From Aquimarina rhabdastrellae (GTDB lineage: Bacteria; Bacteroidota; Bacteroidia; Flavobacteriales; Flavobacteriaceae): a DNA stretch of 64,000 nucleotides. The position numbers and the translations under genes are program-made. Below the pieces are notes generated by a model. The model was not told the DNA's origin. It saw only the letters and a list, made by a program, of their open reading frames with translations, and did not search any database. Positions within the stretch are counted from its first letter, which is position 1, and each line of letters begins with the position of its first letter. This document shows, one piece after another, positions 43,689-53,113 of this stretch. The stretch spans positions 1 to 64,000 of the forward strand of contig CANDNT010000018.1 in NCBI GenBank assembly GCA_947387485.1. The letters run 5' to 3'.

Positions 43689-44996
43689 TTATTGATTCTC
43701 ATTTGCTGGTATAGGAAATTGAGAAAATGTTGCATCTCCTGCTCTATCAATTGGTAAATCTCCAAGCCTATCAAATCTTCTTAAATCAATCCATCTATGT
43801 CCACCTTCTGCAAACAAAGAGTATCTTCTTTGATTTAAGATTTCGTCAACCAATTCTGCTGCAGTATTTCCTCCAGAATAATTAGGTAAACCCGCTGCAT
43901 TTCTAATAACATTTATAGCATTAACTGCTTCTGTAGGATTAGAAATATGATTAGCTTCAGCATAAAGAAGTATTAACTCTTCGTTTCTAATAATCGGTAC
44001 AGAAGCTACATTACTATCATAAATAAACACATCATATTCTCCTGTCAAGTTTGATTGTGTTAAAGGTTGATCTCTTAACACCACTTTATTAAGTCTAGTA
44101 TCCCCTACTTCAGCATCTGTGATAAAAGACGGATGTGCTATCCTAGCATTTGCCCCAGTTGAGTTTAATGCAAAAAATAGTGGGTTTGCTATATCTGCTC
44201 CAGTTAGACTAAAAGTCATATTTACTCCTGTATTTAAATCTCCTCCCATACTCATAAATGAATCTTGTAAAAAGGAATTTGCAGCATTATAATCTCCTCT
44301 ATATACTTCAACTCTAGCCGCTAATGCATTTACAAAAGTCATAAAAGAAGAAGGTTCATTTACTAAATCAAAACCTGAAGGTATTGCAAAAGGGAAACTA
44401 TTTCCACCATTAGCTAAATCTGTTAATGAAGAGGTTAATAACCCCATAATTGTTGTCAATGCTTGATCATAGCTTTCAAAAGCCCCTAGGTTATCTGGGT
44501 CAGCAACATCTGTTCTTATTCCATTTTGATATTGTAGATTCAATACCATTAACAATTCATGTGCTTTAATCGCATTAGCAAAACCTCTAGTAGCAGCTGC
44601 TTCTTCATCTGTAAATCCAGCAGTTGAATTTGAAAGCCCTTCTAATAACAAATTAATGTTTTTTATAGTCGCATATCTAGAAGCATATGGTGCTGTTGTA
44701 TAAAAAGTATTGTTATCCAAAGTTCCTGTTAACAAATCTGCAGTCCATCTAGGGTCAGAACTCTGGAATCTCCAGTATTCTCTACCAGCTACAGCCTGAG
44801 CATCAATTTGTGTTCCTAGTCTATCTCTCATATCAGATAAGACTCCCGCCATTGTTTGTATTAATTCTGCTCTAGAAAGATCTTCGGCTATAGAGCTTGT
44901 TGTTGGTCCATTCAAATTTTCTCCATCTTCTACATCACATGATATCATGAAAATTGAAGAAAAAACTATTATTAAAAATGTTCTTAATATTTTCAT
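43689..44996 (-). CDS. SusD/RagB-family nutrient-binding lipoprotein
   Basis: A 435-residue surface lipoprotein (lipobox FMISC, C20) of the SusD/RagB family, which caps the SusC barrel and captures substrate. It has the helical TPR-rich scaffold and the C-terminal RagB features (RNEELILLYAEANH, AINVIRNAAGLPNY and ILNQRRYSLFAEGGHRWIDL). It follows the TonB-dependent receptor gene by 17 bp. No glycoside hydrolase, lyase or sulfatase gene is nearby, so the substrate may be peptide or a small molecule rather than a polysaccharide. Confidence 0.93.
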   Translation of the reverse strand: MKILRTFLIIVFSSIFMISCDVEDGENLNGPTTSSIAEDLSRAELIQTMAGVLSDMRDRLGTQIDAQAVAGREYWRFQSSDPRWTADLLTGTLDNNTFYTTAPYASRYATIKNINLLLEGLSNSTAGFTDEEAAATRGFANAIKAHELLMVLNLQYQNGIRTDVADPDNLGAFESYDQALTTIMGLLTSSLTDLANGGNSFPFAIPSGFDLVNEPSSFMTFVNALAARVEVYRGDYNAANSFLQDSFMSMGGDLNTGVNMTFSLTGADIANPLFFALNSTGANARIAHPSFITDAEVGDTRLNKVVLRDQPLTQSNLTGEYDVFIYDSNVASVPIIRNEELILLYAEANHISNPTEAVNAINVIRNAAGLPNYSGGNTAAELVDEILNQRRYSLFAEGGHRWIDLRRFDRLGDLPIDRAGDATFSQFPIPANENQ

Positions 44997-45013
44997 TTCT
45001 TTATTTTTTTGTA

Positions 45014-48000
45014 TTAAAAATCAACTGCTAAGTGAAATAAATATCGTTTTGAAGATGGAAATGGTGTTACTTCAACTCCAGTTGATAATCCATTTGATCC
45101 AAAGTTTGACACTTCTGGATCATAACTATTGTAGTCAAAAATGTTGATTAAATTATTTCCTGAGAATCCTAATTTCACATTAGAAACATATCCTCTAAAT
45201 ACTCCTTTTAAAAATTTATCTGGTAAATTATAATATAGTCCTATTTCTCTTAATCTTAAATAAGAAGCATCCTCTACAAAAGGCGTCGCATTTCCATTTC
45301 TAAATGCATTAACTCTAAAAGGCCCATTTCCTAATTGTCCTGTAGGGTCTAATTCTATATCATCATAATCTGCACTTGTACCTCCAAAATCTGTTAATAG
45401 ATTCGTTAAATTAACATTATCTCCACCTTGTTTCCAATGCCACAAAAATGATAATGTGAAATCTTTATATCTTATATTATTTGTGAATGTAACCTGAAAA
45501 TCAGGTTCTGCATCACCTAATACAACTAAGTCACCATCGGCATTATTTCCAACAATTTGAGTAGCACTTTTTCCTTCTTCTATTCTAAATGTTCCTAATC
45601 CAGCTCCAAATCCACCTAAATTAAAAGCAGGAACATCTAATTCTGTAATTTCTGATTTATTCTTAAAAAACAAGATACCAGAGTTCCATTCAAAATCTTC
45701 TCCTTTGAACACATCTGCATTTAACGAAACTTCCACCCCTCTATTGGCCAAATTTCCTGCATTAGCAAATCTTGATGTAAAACCTGATGAAGGTTCCGTA
45801 TTTGCTTCTAGAATAAGATCATCTACTGTTTTATTATAGTAAGAGAATTCTAAATTTATTCTATTGTTAAAGAATCCAGAATCAAAACCTATTTCAAATT
45901 CTTTTTGTCTCTCTGGAGAAATAGAAGGATCACCTAAAGTAACAGGTACTACAATTCCTACATTTCCATCAATTAATGAATTAGTGTATGCAGTAAACAA
46001 TGCACCATTAGGAGCAAAGTTTCCAGCCTCTCCATAAGCTGCACGTACTTTCATTTGATTTAAGAATCCAACTTTCCAAAAATCAAACTTGTGCAAATTA
46101 ACTGCTGCTGAAGCTTTTGGATAATAAAACAATTTATTAGCATCTCCATTATTACTTGATTTATCCCCTCTTATCCCTATTGTTCCTATAACTTTATCTT
46201 GATAATTGATTTCTTCTTGTATAAAGAATCCTGCATCTTCTTGTTCTTGTCTAAATTGGGTTACACTTACATTTGCTCCTTGATCCAAATTTGTTTGAGT
46301 TGCTATTAAATCTGAAGTTATATTTCTAACGGTATTTCTAGAAAATGTCTGCTTAGTTAAACCTCCCTGAGTTGTAAAACTCAACTCATTATTGGTATTA
46401 TAATTATGTACTAAAAATGCCGAGTAATTTGCGTCTTTATTCTCTGTTGTACCTAAAGCCGAAACTCCATTTAACCCTTGAGGTGGTCTTTGAAATTGCA
46501 GTGTTTCAGGAAAAATAGCTGTTGTAATTAATTCATAATAATCAACTCCTCCTCTAAGTATTAATTTTAAATTAGATTTCTCACTTTCAAATAATCTAAC
46601 ATCCAAAGTACCTCCAGTAATAAATCTATTTACATCTTCTCTATTTGTAATCAAATCTCTTGTTTGTAGTGGATTTGATGCTGCATATGGATTGTCCGGA
46701 TATACGCCATTTTCATCTGGGAATAAATCTGCCCAAGGTAATGTTGAAGTTAAAGCAACTCCGATTGTTGTTCCTGTATTATCATTATTAAAGAAACCTC
46801 TATCTGAAGATGAATTAATATAATTACTAGTCAATGTTAACTTTGCCCTATTTTCCCAAAAATTATGCCCTATATTAAACCTAATCGATTTCTTATCATA
46901 TCCTGTATTCTTTACAATTCCATCTTCAGAATTATTAGAGAATCCTGCATAAAAAGAAGTATTTTCACTTCCTCCAGAAACACTAACATTAGTATTGGTA
47001 ATAAATCCTTCTTCACCAAAAATTTCTCTTTCATAGTCCACTAATCTACCATTATCTCTAGCGTCTCTAAAGAGTGCTACTTGTGCATTAGCAGCATCTC
47101 TAGATTCCTGTTCTTCAACAGGGTCACTACTTGGATTAAAAAAGAAATCAAATACTCTATCTTCAGTAAAATTTCTTTGTCCTCTAAAGTTAATGATAGT
47201 ATTAAAACCTACATCTTGAGAAAATGACACTTTTGTTCTTCCTTTTTTACCTCTTTTAGTCGTAATTATAATCACCCCTGCTGCTGCTCTAGCTCCATAT
47301 ATAGCCGCTGCAGACGCTCCTTTTAGTACTTCTAGACTTTCAATATCCTCAGGATTAATATCTGCTATCCTGTTTGATGGGTTATCTTGATTAGAAGCAT
47401 TTCCTCCACTCGCTGCTCCAGAAACAGCATTTAATCCTGCTCCAGCTATACTATTATTATTAACGTATACTCCATCAACAATATATAATGGCTGAGAATT
47501 ACCATTAATCGAAGTAACTCCTCTTAATTTTACTGAGATACCTCCTCCTGGTGCTCCAGAATTTTTAGTAACCAAAGCTCCTGCAAATTTTCCTGCTAAT
47601 GCTCCATCTAAAGTAACTGGCGGAGTATTTCCTGCCAATTCCTCAGCTGTAATTGAAGCTACTGCATTTGCAGCATTACTTCGTTTAACCGAAGATGCTA
47701 ATCCTGTTACAACAACTTCTTCTAATGCTGCTGCAGATTCTTGTAGCACAACATTTACTGTTCTGTTACTTTCTACTGTGATTTCTTGTGTTTCAAAACC
47801 TAAAGATGAATACACCAGAGTCACAGGAAACCCTCCTACTCTTATCGAGTAATTACCATCAATATCACTTGTTGTTCCATTGGAGGTTCCTTTTTCTATA
47901 ATGTTTACAAATGGTATAGCTTCCCCCGAAGATCCATCTGTTATTTTCCCTAAAATGGTTTCTTGCGCCCACAAGACCACTGGAAAAAAAATAAATAATA

Positions 48001-48037
48001 GCAATAATAAATTGCTATAGCCCGCTTGTTTTTTCAT
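45014..48037 (-). CDS. SusC/RagA-family TonB-dependent outer-membrane transporter
   Basis: A 1007-residue outer-membrane protein. It has a signal peptide (to about residue 24), a CarboxypepD_reg-like domain (about 28-100, GKITDGSSGEAIPFVNIIEK), a TonB plug domain (about 115-235, with the SusC signature DINPEDIESLEVLKGASAAA) and a C-terminal 22-strand barrel ending in an aromatic-terminated strand (RYLFHLAVDF). It forms the transport barrel for the SusD-like protein encoded just downstream. Energy comes from TonB-ExbBD, encoded elsewhere. Confidence 0.95.
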   Translation of the reverse strand: MKKQAGYSNLLLLLFIFFPVVLWAQETILGKITDGSSGEAIPFVNIIEKGTSNGTTSDIDGNYSIRVGGFPVTLVYSSLGFETQEITVESNRTVNVVLQESAAALEEVVVTGLASSVKRSNAANAVASITAEELAGNTPPVTLDGALAGKFAGALVTKNSGAPGGGISVKLRGVTSINGNSQPLYIVDGVYVNNNSIAGAGLNAVSGAASGGNASNQDNPSNRIADINPEDIESLEVLKGASAAAIYGARAAAGVIIITTKRGKKGRTKVSFSQDVGFNTIINFRGQRNFTEDRVFDFFFNPSSDPVEEQESRDAANAQVALFRDARDNGRLVDYEREIFGEEGFITNTNVSVSGGSENTSFYAGFSNNSEDGIVKNTGYDKKSIRFNIGHNFWENRAKLTLTSNYINSSSDRGFFNNDNTGTTIGVALTSTLPWADLFPDENGVYPDNPYAASNPLQTRDLITNREDVNRFITGGTLDVRLFESEKSNLKLILRGGVDYYELITTAIFPETLQFQRPPQGLNGVSALGTTENKDANYSAFLVHNYNTNNELSFTTQGGLTKQTFSRNTVRNITSDLIATQTNLDQGANVSVTQFRQEQEDAGFFIQEEINYQDKVIGTIGIRGDKSSNNGDANKLFYYPKASAAVNLHKFDFWKVGFLNQMKVRAAYGEAGNFAPNGALFTAYTNSLIDGNVGIVVPVTLGDPSISPERQKEFEIGFDSGFFNNRINLEFSYYNKTVDDLILEANTEPSSGFTSRFANAGNLANRGVEVSLNADVFKGEDFEWNSGILFFKNKSEITELDVPAFNLGGFGAGLGTFRIEEGKSATQIVGNNADGDLVVLGDAEPDFQVTFTNNIRYKDFTLSFLWHWKQGGDNVNLTNLLTDFGGTSADYDDIELDPTGQLGNGPFRVNAFRNGNATPFVEDASYLRLREIGLYYNLPDKFLKGVFRGYVSNVKLGFSGNNLINIFDYNSYDPEVSNFGSNGLSTGVEVTPFPSSKRYLFHLAVDF

Positions 48038-48243
48038 AATGATTCGCTTAAATATTTCTTTAAAGCTATCAAAGATTGTCTAAAAAAAATGTTAACAAAT
48101 AGCTAATCCTTGTAAATAACCATCAAATAAAAACACAAAAAACTATTTATTTAATTAAAAAAATCAATACTAATCATTAAAAAAGTTAATTTGATAACAA
48201 TTTAATTTCTATTGATACTTCTCAATTTTTAGTACAAACTTCT

Positions 48244-48251
48244 TACTTTTG
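48244..48251 (+). promoter_or_regulatory. Putative -7 element for aspS
   Basis: TACTTTTG followed by CATC matches TAnnTTTG and lies 27 bp before the aspS ATG. No convincing -33 element at normal spacing is seen. Confidence 0.55.
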
Positions 48252-48277
48252 CATCTTCAAATATTAAAGACATCATC

Positions 48278-50032
48278 ATGTATAGATCGCATACTTGTGG
48301 CGAATTGAATGCTACACATATTAATACTACTGTAACGCTTTCTGGTTGGGTTCAAAAAAGCCGTGACAAAGGGTTTATGATTTGGGTTGATTTACGTGAT
48401 CGTTATGGAATCACTCAACTTATATTTGACACAGAAAGAACACCAAAAGATGTTGTTGAAAAAGCAAAAACATTAGGTCGTGAATTTGTTATTCAAGTTA
48501 AGGGATCTGTGATCGAACGTGAATCTAAAAATCCTAATATAGCTACTGGAGATATTGAAATTCTTGTAGAAGAATTAATTGTACTTAACGAAGCATTATT
48601 ACCTCCTTTTACAATTGAAGACAATACTGATGGTGGAGAGGATATTCGTATGAAATATCGTTATCTAGACATTCGTCGTAATCCTGTTAAAAATAGTTTG
48701 ATGTTCCGTCATCAAGTGGGTATGCAAGTGAGAAATTACTTATCAAATCAAGGATTTATCGAAGTAGAAACTCCTTATTTGATTAAATCTACACCAGAAG
48801 GTGCTAGAGATTTTGTAGTTCCTTCAAGAATGAACGAAGGGCAATTCTATGCATTACCTCAATCTCCTCAAACTTTTAAACAACTATTAATGGTCGGTGG
48901 AATGGACAAATATTTCCAGATCGTAAAATGTTTTAGAGATGAGGATTTACGTGCAGATAGACAACCTGAATTCACTCAGATTGACTGCGAAATGGCTTTT
49001 GTAAATCAAGAAGACATTCTTTCAATTTTTGAAGGTATGACACGTCATCTTTTAAAAGAAATTAAAGATGTTGCTATAAATAAATTCCCTCGTATGACTT
49101 ATGACGAGGCTATGCGTACTTATGGTAATGATAAACCAGATATTCGTTTTGACATGAAATTTGGTGAATTAAATGCTGTTGCACAACATAAAGAATTCAA
49201 AGTTTTTAATGATGCTGAATTGGTAGTAGGAATTGCTGTTCCTGGAGCTGCTTCTTATACAAGAAAAGAAATCGATAAACTTATTGATTGGGTAAAGCGC
49301 CCTCAAGTTGGTGCTTTGGGAATGGTTTATGTTAAGTGTAACGAGGATGGCTCTTATAAATCTTCTGTAGATAAATTCTATGACCAAGACGATTTAGCAA
49401 AATGGGCTGAGGCAACAGGTGCCAAAGCTGGAGATTTAATCTGTGTGCTTTCTGGTCAAACTAATAAAGTTAGAGCTCAATTAAGTGCATTACGTATGGA
49501 AATGGCAGAGCGTTTAGGATTACGTAATCCTGAAGAATTTGCTCCTTTATGGGTAGTTGATTTTCCTTTATTAGAATGGGATGAAGAAACTGAACGTTAC
49601 CATGCTATGCATCACCCATTTACTTCTCCTAAACCAGAGGATATTCCTTTATTAGAAACTGATCCTGGTAAGGTTAGAGCAAATGCTTATGACCTTGTTC
49701 TTAACGGTAATGAAATTGGTGGAGGGTCTATTCGTATTCACGATAAAAATACACAAGCATTAATGTTTGATCATTTAGGATTTACTCCAGAAGAAGCCAA
49801 AGCTCAGTTTGGATTCTTAATGGATGCATTCCAATATGGTGCTCCTCCACATGGTGGTTTAGCATTTGGTTTTGACAGACTAGTTGCTATCTTAGGTGGC
49901 CAAGAGACTATTAGAGATTTTATTGCTTTCCCTAAAAACAATAGTGGTCGTGATGTTATGATTGATGCTCCTGCTGCTATTGATAATGATCAATTACAAG
50001 AATTAAGTATTCAACTTTCTATTCAAGAATAA
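48278..50032 (+). CDS. aspS: Aspartate-tRNA ligase
   Basis: A 584-residue class IIb aminoacyl-tRNA synthetase charging tRNA-Asp. It has an N-terminal OB-fold anticodon-binding domain (about residues 1-105), catalytic motif 2 ([18 protein letters not shown]), the bacterial GAD insertion (about 290-420), and motif 3 near the C-terminus ([15 protein letters not shown]). Length and domain order are those of the bacterial enzyme. A strong terminator follows. Confidence 0.97.
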   Translation: MYRSHTCGELNATHINTTVTLSGWVQKSRDKGFMIWVDLRDRYGITQLIFDTERTPKDVVEKAKTLGREFVIQVKGSVIERESKNPNIATGDIEILVEELIVLNEALLPPFTIEDNTDGGEDIRMKYRYLDIRRNPVKNSLMFRHQVGMQVRNYLSNQGFIEVETPYLIKSTPEGARDFVVPSRMNEGQFYALPQSPQTFKQLLMVGGMDKYFQIVKCFRDEDLRADRQPEFTQIDCEMAFVNQEDILSIFEGMTRHLLKEIKDVAINKFPRMTYDEAMRTYGNDKPDIRFDMKFGELNAVAQHKEFKVFNDAELVVGIAVPGAASYTRKEIDKLIDWVKRPQVGALGMVYVKCNEDGSYKSSVDKFYDQDDLAKWAEATGAKAGDLICVLSGQTNKVRAQLSALRMEMAERLGLRNPEEFAPLWVVDFPLLEWDEETERYHAMHHPFTSPKPEDIPLLETDPGKVRANAYDLVLNGNEIGGGSIRIHDKNTQALMFDHLGFTPEEAKAQFGFLMDAFQYGAPPHGGLAFGFDRLVAILGGQETIRDFIAFPKNNSGRDVMIDAPAAIDNDQLQELSIQLSIQE

Positions 50033-50052
50033 TATACTTATATCATATACAC

Positions 50053-50083
50053 TAAAAAGAGCTCTATAATAGAGCTCTTTTTA
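50053..50083. terminator. Terminator of aspS
   Basis: A perfect 14-bp stem (50053-50066 with 50070-50083), core AGAGCTCTA, with a 3-nt loop and terminal T-run. Confidence 0.85.
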
Positions 50084-50101
50084 TATCCTTTAAACATATC
50101 G

Positions 50102-50109
50102 TATCTTTG
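50102..50109 (+). promoter_or_regulatory. Putative -7 element for the 87-aa membrane protein
   Basis: TATCTTTG matches TAnnTTTG exactly and lies 16 bp before the ATG at 50126. Confidence 0.55.
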
Positions 50110-50125
50110 CTAAAATTCATTTCAA

Positions 50126-50389
50126 ATGAAATATGTTATTCGCATCTTATTTTTTGCTTTATTAATTTCTGGAAGTATTGGGTTCTATATTAAATCTCAA
50201 GATCCAATTGTAGGAAATCGCATTATAGGTATTACTGTTTTGGCTACTTCTTTTATTTTAATGCCTTTATTTATTTATCACCGCTGGAAAGGAAAAAATG
50301 TAAAAGATTATTTGCTTACTGATGATAATCTTAAAAAAATGAAAGATTTTAATAATAGTAAGGAAAAAAACAACACTAATTCACTGTAA
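50126..50389 (+). CDS. Small two-helix membrane protein, unknown function
   Basis: An 87-residue protein with two hydrophobic segments (about residues 4-22 and 32-52), then a basic and polar C-terminal tail (KGKNVKDYLLTDDNLKKMKD). I do not recognise a family. It has its own -7 element after the aspS terminator and precedes the cold-shock gene, which has a separate promoter. Confidence 0.75.
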   Translation: MKYVIRILFFALLISGSIGFYIKSQDPIVGNRIIGITVLATSFILMPLFIYHRWKGKNVKDYLLTDDNLKKMKDFNNSKEKNNTNSL

Positions 50390-50429
50390 TAATTTACATT
50401 TATTTAACAAACCCTTTTTTTTTAACACT

Positions 50430-50437
50430 TACCTTTG
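50430..50437 (+). promoter_or_regulatory. Putative -7 element for the cold-shock gene
   Basis: TACCTTTG matches TAnnTTTG and lies 31 bp before the ATG at 50469. Confidence 0.55.
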
Positions 50438-50468
50438 TTATATTAAATTACATTATTACGTTATTACA

Positions 50469-50660
50469 ATGGAAGGAACAGTTAAGTTTTTTAATGAATC
50501 TAAAGGTTATGGATTCATTGTGAATGATCAAACAGGAAGAGACATTTTCGTTCACGCAAGCGGTTTAAACGGTGAAGTTTTAGCCAAAGGAGATAAAGTA
50601 GAATATCAAGAAGAAGAAGGTAGAAAAGGGGTTATTGCCTCTAGAGTACGCGTTCTTTAA
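50469..50660 (+). CDS. Cold-shock-domain RNA-binding protein
   Basis: A 63-residue single cold-shock domain, the usual size. RNP1 (KGYGFIV) and RNP2 (DIFVHAS) are both present, as is the N-terminal GTVKFFNE strand. It acts as a nucleic-acid chaperone that melts RNA structure. Monocistronic, with its own promoter and terminator. Confidence 0.95.
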   Translation: MEGTVKFFNESKGYGFIVNDQTGRDIFVHASGLNGEVLAKGDKVEYQEEEGRKGVIASRVRVL

Positions 50661-50689
50661 AACATATATATTCAAAATATTTCGAGGAA

Positions 50690-50721
50690 AGAGGCTGTTG
50701 ATATCAAAACAACCTCTTTTT
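50690..50721 (+). terminator. Terminator of the cold-shock gene
   Basis: AAAGAGGCTGTT (50690-50701) pairs with AACAACCTCTTT (50710-50721) with one mismatch, followed by more T residues. It abuts the 3' end of the convergent tadA gene. Confidence 0.75.
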
Positions 50722-50724
50722 TTG

Positions 50725-51174
50725 TTAATTCGTTTTTCTTCTTTCTTTAAAAAATCGTTGTAATAACTCACTACATTCTCTTTCCATTACTCCTCCATTA
50801 AGTATTGTTTTGGGATGCAATTTGGTTCCTAAAGCAATGCAGCCTCTTTGTTCATCTCTTGCTCCATAGACAATACGACCTATTTGGCTCCAAAATAATG
50901 CTCCCCCACACATTTGACAAGGTTCTATAGTCACATACAATGTGCAATCTTTTAAGTATTTTCCTCCTATAAAATTTGCTGCCGAAGTAATTGCTTGCAT
51001 TTCTGCATGTGCCGTTACATCATTTAATCGCTCTGTAAGATTATGTGCTCTTGCGATTATTCTATCCGCTACTACAATCACTGCTCCAATAGGAATTTCG
51101 CCTTCTTCAAAAGCTAATTCTGCTTCTTGATAAGCTTTACGCATAAAATACGCATCGTCAAAAGGTGTTATCAT
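50725..51174 (-). CDS. tadA: tRNA-specific adenosine deaminase
   Basis: A 149-residue zinc deaminase that converts A34 to inosine in tRNA-Arg(ACG). The zinc site and proton shuttle are intact: H56-A-E58 in TAHAEMQAI, and C86-x-x-C89 in EPCQMCGGA. The ATG at 51174 follows a minus-strand TATTTTTG element at 51200-51207. It is divergent from dxs. Confidence 0.94.
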   Translation of the reverse strand: MITPFDDAYFMRKAYQEAELAFEEGEIPIGAVIVVADRIIARAHNLTERLNDVTAHAEMQAITSAANFIGGKYLKDCTLYVTIEPCQMCGGALFWSQIGRIVYGARDEQRGCIALGTKLHPKTILNGGVMERECSELLQRFFKERRKTN

Positions 51175-51199
51175 CTAATTATTATCATCGATTATACTG

Positions 51200-51229
51200 C
51201 AAAAATACGATTTCAAAATAGTATTTTTG
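51200..51229. promoter_or_regulatory. Divergent -7 elements for tadA and dxs
   Basis: Two TATTTTTG sites lie back to back: one on the minus strand at 51200-51207 serving tadA, one on the plus strand at 51222-51229 serving dxs. They are 14 bp apart, so the two transcription start regions overlap closely. Confidence 0.55.
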
Positions 51230-51278
51230 TTTTCGCTATAGCTTTATATATTGTAAGCAAAGCTTTAATTATTTTTTT

Positions 51279-53057
51279 ATGAAAGCATCCTTACTTTCTA
51301 ATATTACCTACCCAGAAGATCTTCGGAAATTAAAACCAGAAGAATTACCTTTTTTAGCTAAAGAATTACGTGATTTTATTATCAATATAATAGCTACCAA
51401 AGAGGGGCATCTAGGTGCTAGTTTGGGTGTTATTGAATTAACTATTGCTTTACATTATGTCTTTAATACGCCTGAAGATTTACTTGTGTGGGATGTAGGG
51501 CATCAAGCTTATCCCCATAAAATTCTTACTGGTCGTAAGGCTATTTTTCATACGAATAGGCAGCTTAATGGTCTTAGTGGCTTTCCTAAACGTAGCGAAA
51601 GTATTTATGATACTTTTGGAGTAGGTCATTCGTCTACTTCTATCTCGGCTATACTAGGTATGGCAATTGCTTCAAAATTATCTGGTCATCACCATAAACA
51701 ACACATCGCTGTGATAGGCGACGCATCAATTGCTAGCGGTATGGCTTTTGAAGGTTTGAATCATGCTGGAGTCACTGATACAAACCTTTTAATCATTCTT
51801 AACGATAATGCCATCGGAATTGATCCTAGCGTAGGTGCTTTAAAGGAGTATCTCACCAAAGCTCTAATTGGAATTAAGCCTCATCATGATAATATTATTG
51901 AAGCCTTAAACTTTAATTATTTTGGTCCTATCGATGGTCATGATTTTAATAGTTTATTGGACACTTTAGAAAAACTAAAGAATACTCCCGGACCTAAACT
52001 ACTTCATATCATTACAACAAAAGGAAAAGGATTAAAAAAAGCCGAGGAAAATCAAGTAAAATATCACGCTCCAGGTAAGTTTAATAAACATACGGGTGAG
52101 TTATTACCTAAGCCAGATACGCCACAACCACCCAAATATCAAGATGTTTTTGGTCATACCTTAGTTGACTTAGCAAAGCAAAATGAAAAAATCATAGGAA
52201 TCACTCCTGCTATGCCTACAGGAAGTTCTTTAAAATATATGATGGAAGCATTTCCTGATCGGGCATTTGATGTAGGTATAGCTGAGCAACATGCTGTAAC
52301 TTTAGCTGCAGGTATGGCTACTCAAGGTTTAATCCCTTTTTGTACCATTTATTCTACATTTTTACAACGTGCTTATGATCAAATTATTCACGATGTAGCC
52401 TTGCAAAATCTTCCTGTAATTTTTTGTATAGATAGAGCTGGATTAGTAGGTGCAGATGGCGCTACACATCACGGTATTTTTGATATCGCTTATTTACGTT
52501 GTATTCCTAATATGGTAATAGCAGCACCTGCAAACGAAATTGAACTTAGAAACCTACTCTATACGGCTTCTCTTGGCATTTCATATCCATTAGCTATCCG
52601 TTATCCTAGAGGTAGAGGGACTATCTTAGATTGGAAAAAACCATTTAAGGCTATTACATCTTATAAAGCTAAGTTAGTACATCAAGGATCACAACTTGCC
52701 ATATTATCTACAGGCACTATTACAAAAAATGTAAAAGAAGCTCTTCAACAGCATGTTTCGCCTCATTTAATAGCGCATTATGAGTTTTGTTTTATCAAGC
52801 CTTTAGATTTAGATACATTACATACTATTTTTAAAAGTTTTAAAACCATTATTACTATTGAAGATGGTTGTATTACAGGTGGGTTTAGTTCAAGCATATT
52901 AGAATTTGCTAATCAGCATCATTTTACTGCTCACCATATTGATGTTTTAGGAGTTCCTGATGAGTTTATACATCAAGGCACTACCGAAGAGCTTTATGAT
53001 TTATGTGGTATCTCTCCTAAAGCTATTTTATCAAAAATAAATTCGTATTTATCATAA
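51279..53057 (+). CDS. dxs: 1-deoxy-D-xylulose-5-phosphate synthase
   Basis: A 592-residue thiamine-diphosphate enzyme that joins pyruvate and glyceraldehyde 3-phosphate to DXP. It has the ThDP-binding motif GDAS (G147-D148, with NDN about 28 residues later), the transketolase pyrimidine domain with the catalytic Glu E336 in IAEQHAVTLAAGMA, and the C-terminal transketolase domain. It is slightly shorter than the E. coli enzyme. As the same window encodes the mevalonate pathway entry enzyme, the DXP made here may feed thiamine or pyridoxal synthesis rather than isoprenoids. Confidence 0.92.
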   Translation: MKASLLSNITYPEDLRKLKPEELPFLAKELRDFIINIIATKEGHLGASLGVIELTIALHYVFNTPEDLLVWDVGHQAYPHKILTGRKAIFHTNRQLNGLSGFPKRSESIYDTFGVGHSSTSISAILGMAIASKLSGHHHKQHIAVIGDASIASGMAFEGLNHAGVTDTNLLIILNDNAIGIDPSVGALKEYLTKALIGIKPHHDNIIEALNFNYFGPIDGHDFNSLLDTLEKLKNTPGPKLLHIITTKGKGLKKAEENQVKYHAPGKFNKHTGELLPKPDTPQPPKYQDVFGHTLVDLAKQNEKIIGITPAMPTGSSLKYMMEAFPDRAFDVGIAEQHAVTLAAGMATQGLIPFCTIYSTFLQRAYDQIIHDVALQNLPVIFCIDRAGLVGADGATHHGIFDIAYLRCIPNMVIAAPANEIELRNLLYTASLGISYPLAIRYPRGRGTILDWKKPFKAITSYKAKLVHQGSQLAILSTGTITKNVKEALQQHVSPHLIAHYEFCFIKPLDLDTLHTIFKSFKTIITIEDGCITGGFSSSILEFANQHHFTAHHIDVLGVPDEFIHQGTTEELYDLCGISPKAILSKINSYLS

Positions 53058-53099
53058 ATTAAAAAAGCCTGAGAGCATATGTTCTCAGGCTTTTTTAAT
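53058..53099. terminator. Bidirectional terminator between dxs and the M36 peptidase
   Basis: A perfect 17-bp stem (53058-53074 with 53083-53099), core AAGCCTGAGA, flanked by A and T runs. It lies between convergent genes and can serve both. Confidence 0.9.
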
Positions 53100-53113
53100 A
53101 TCATATCTTAGTC

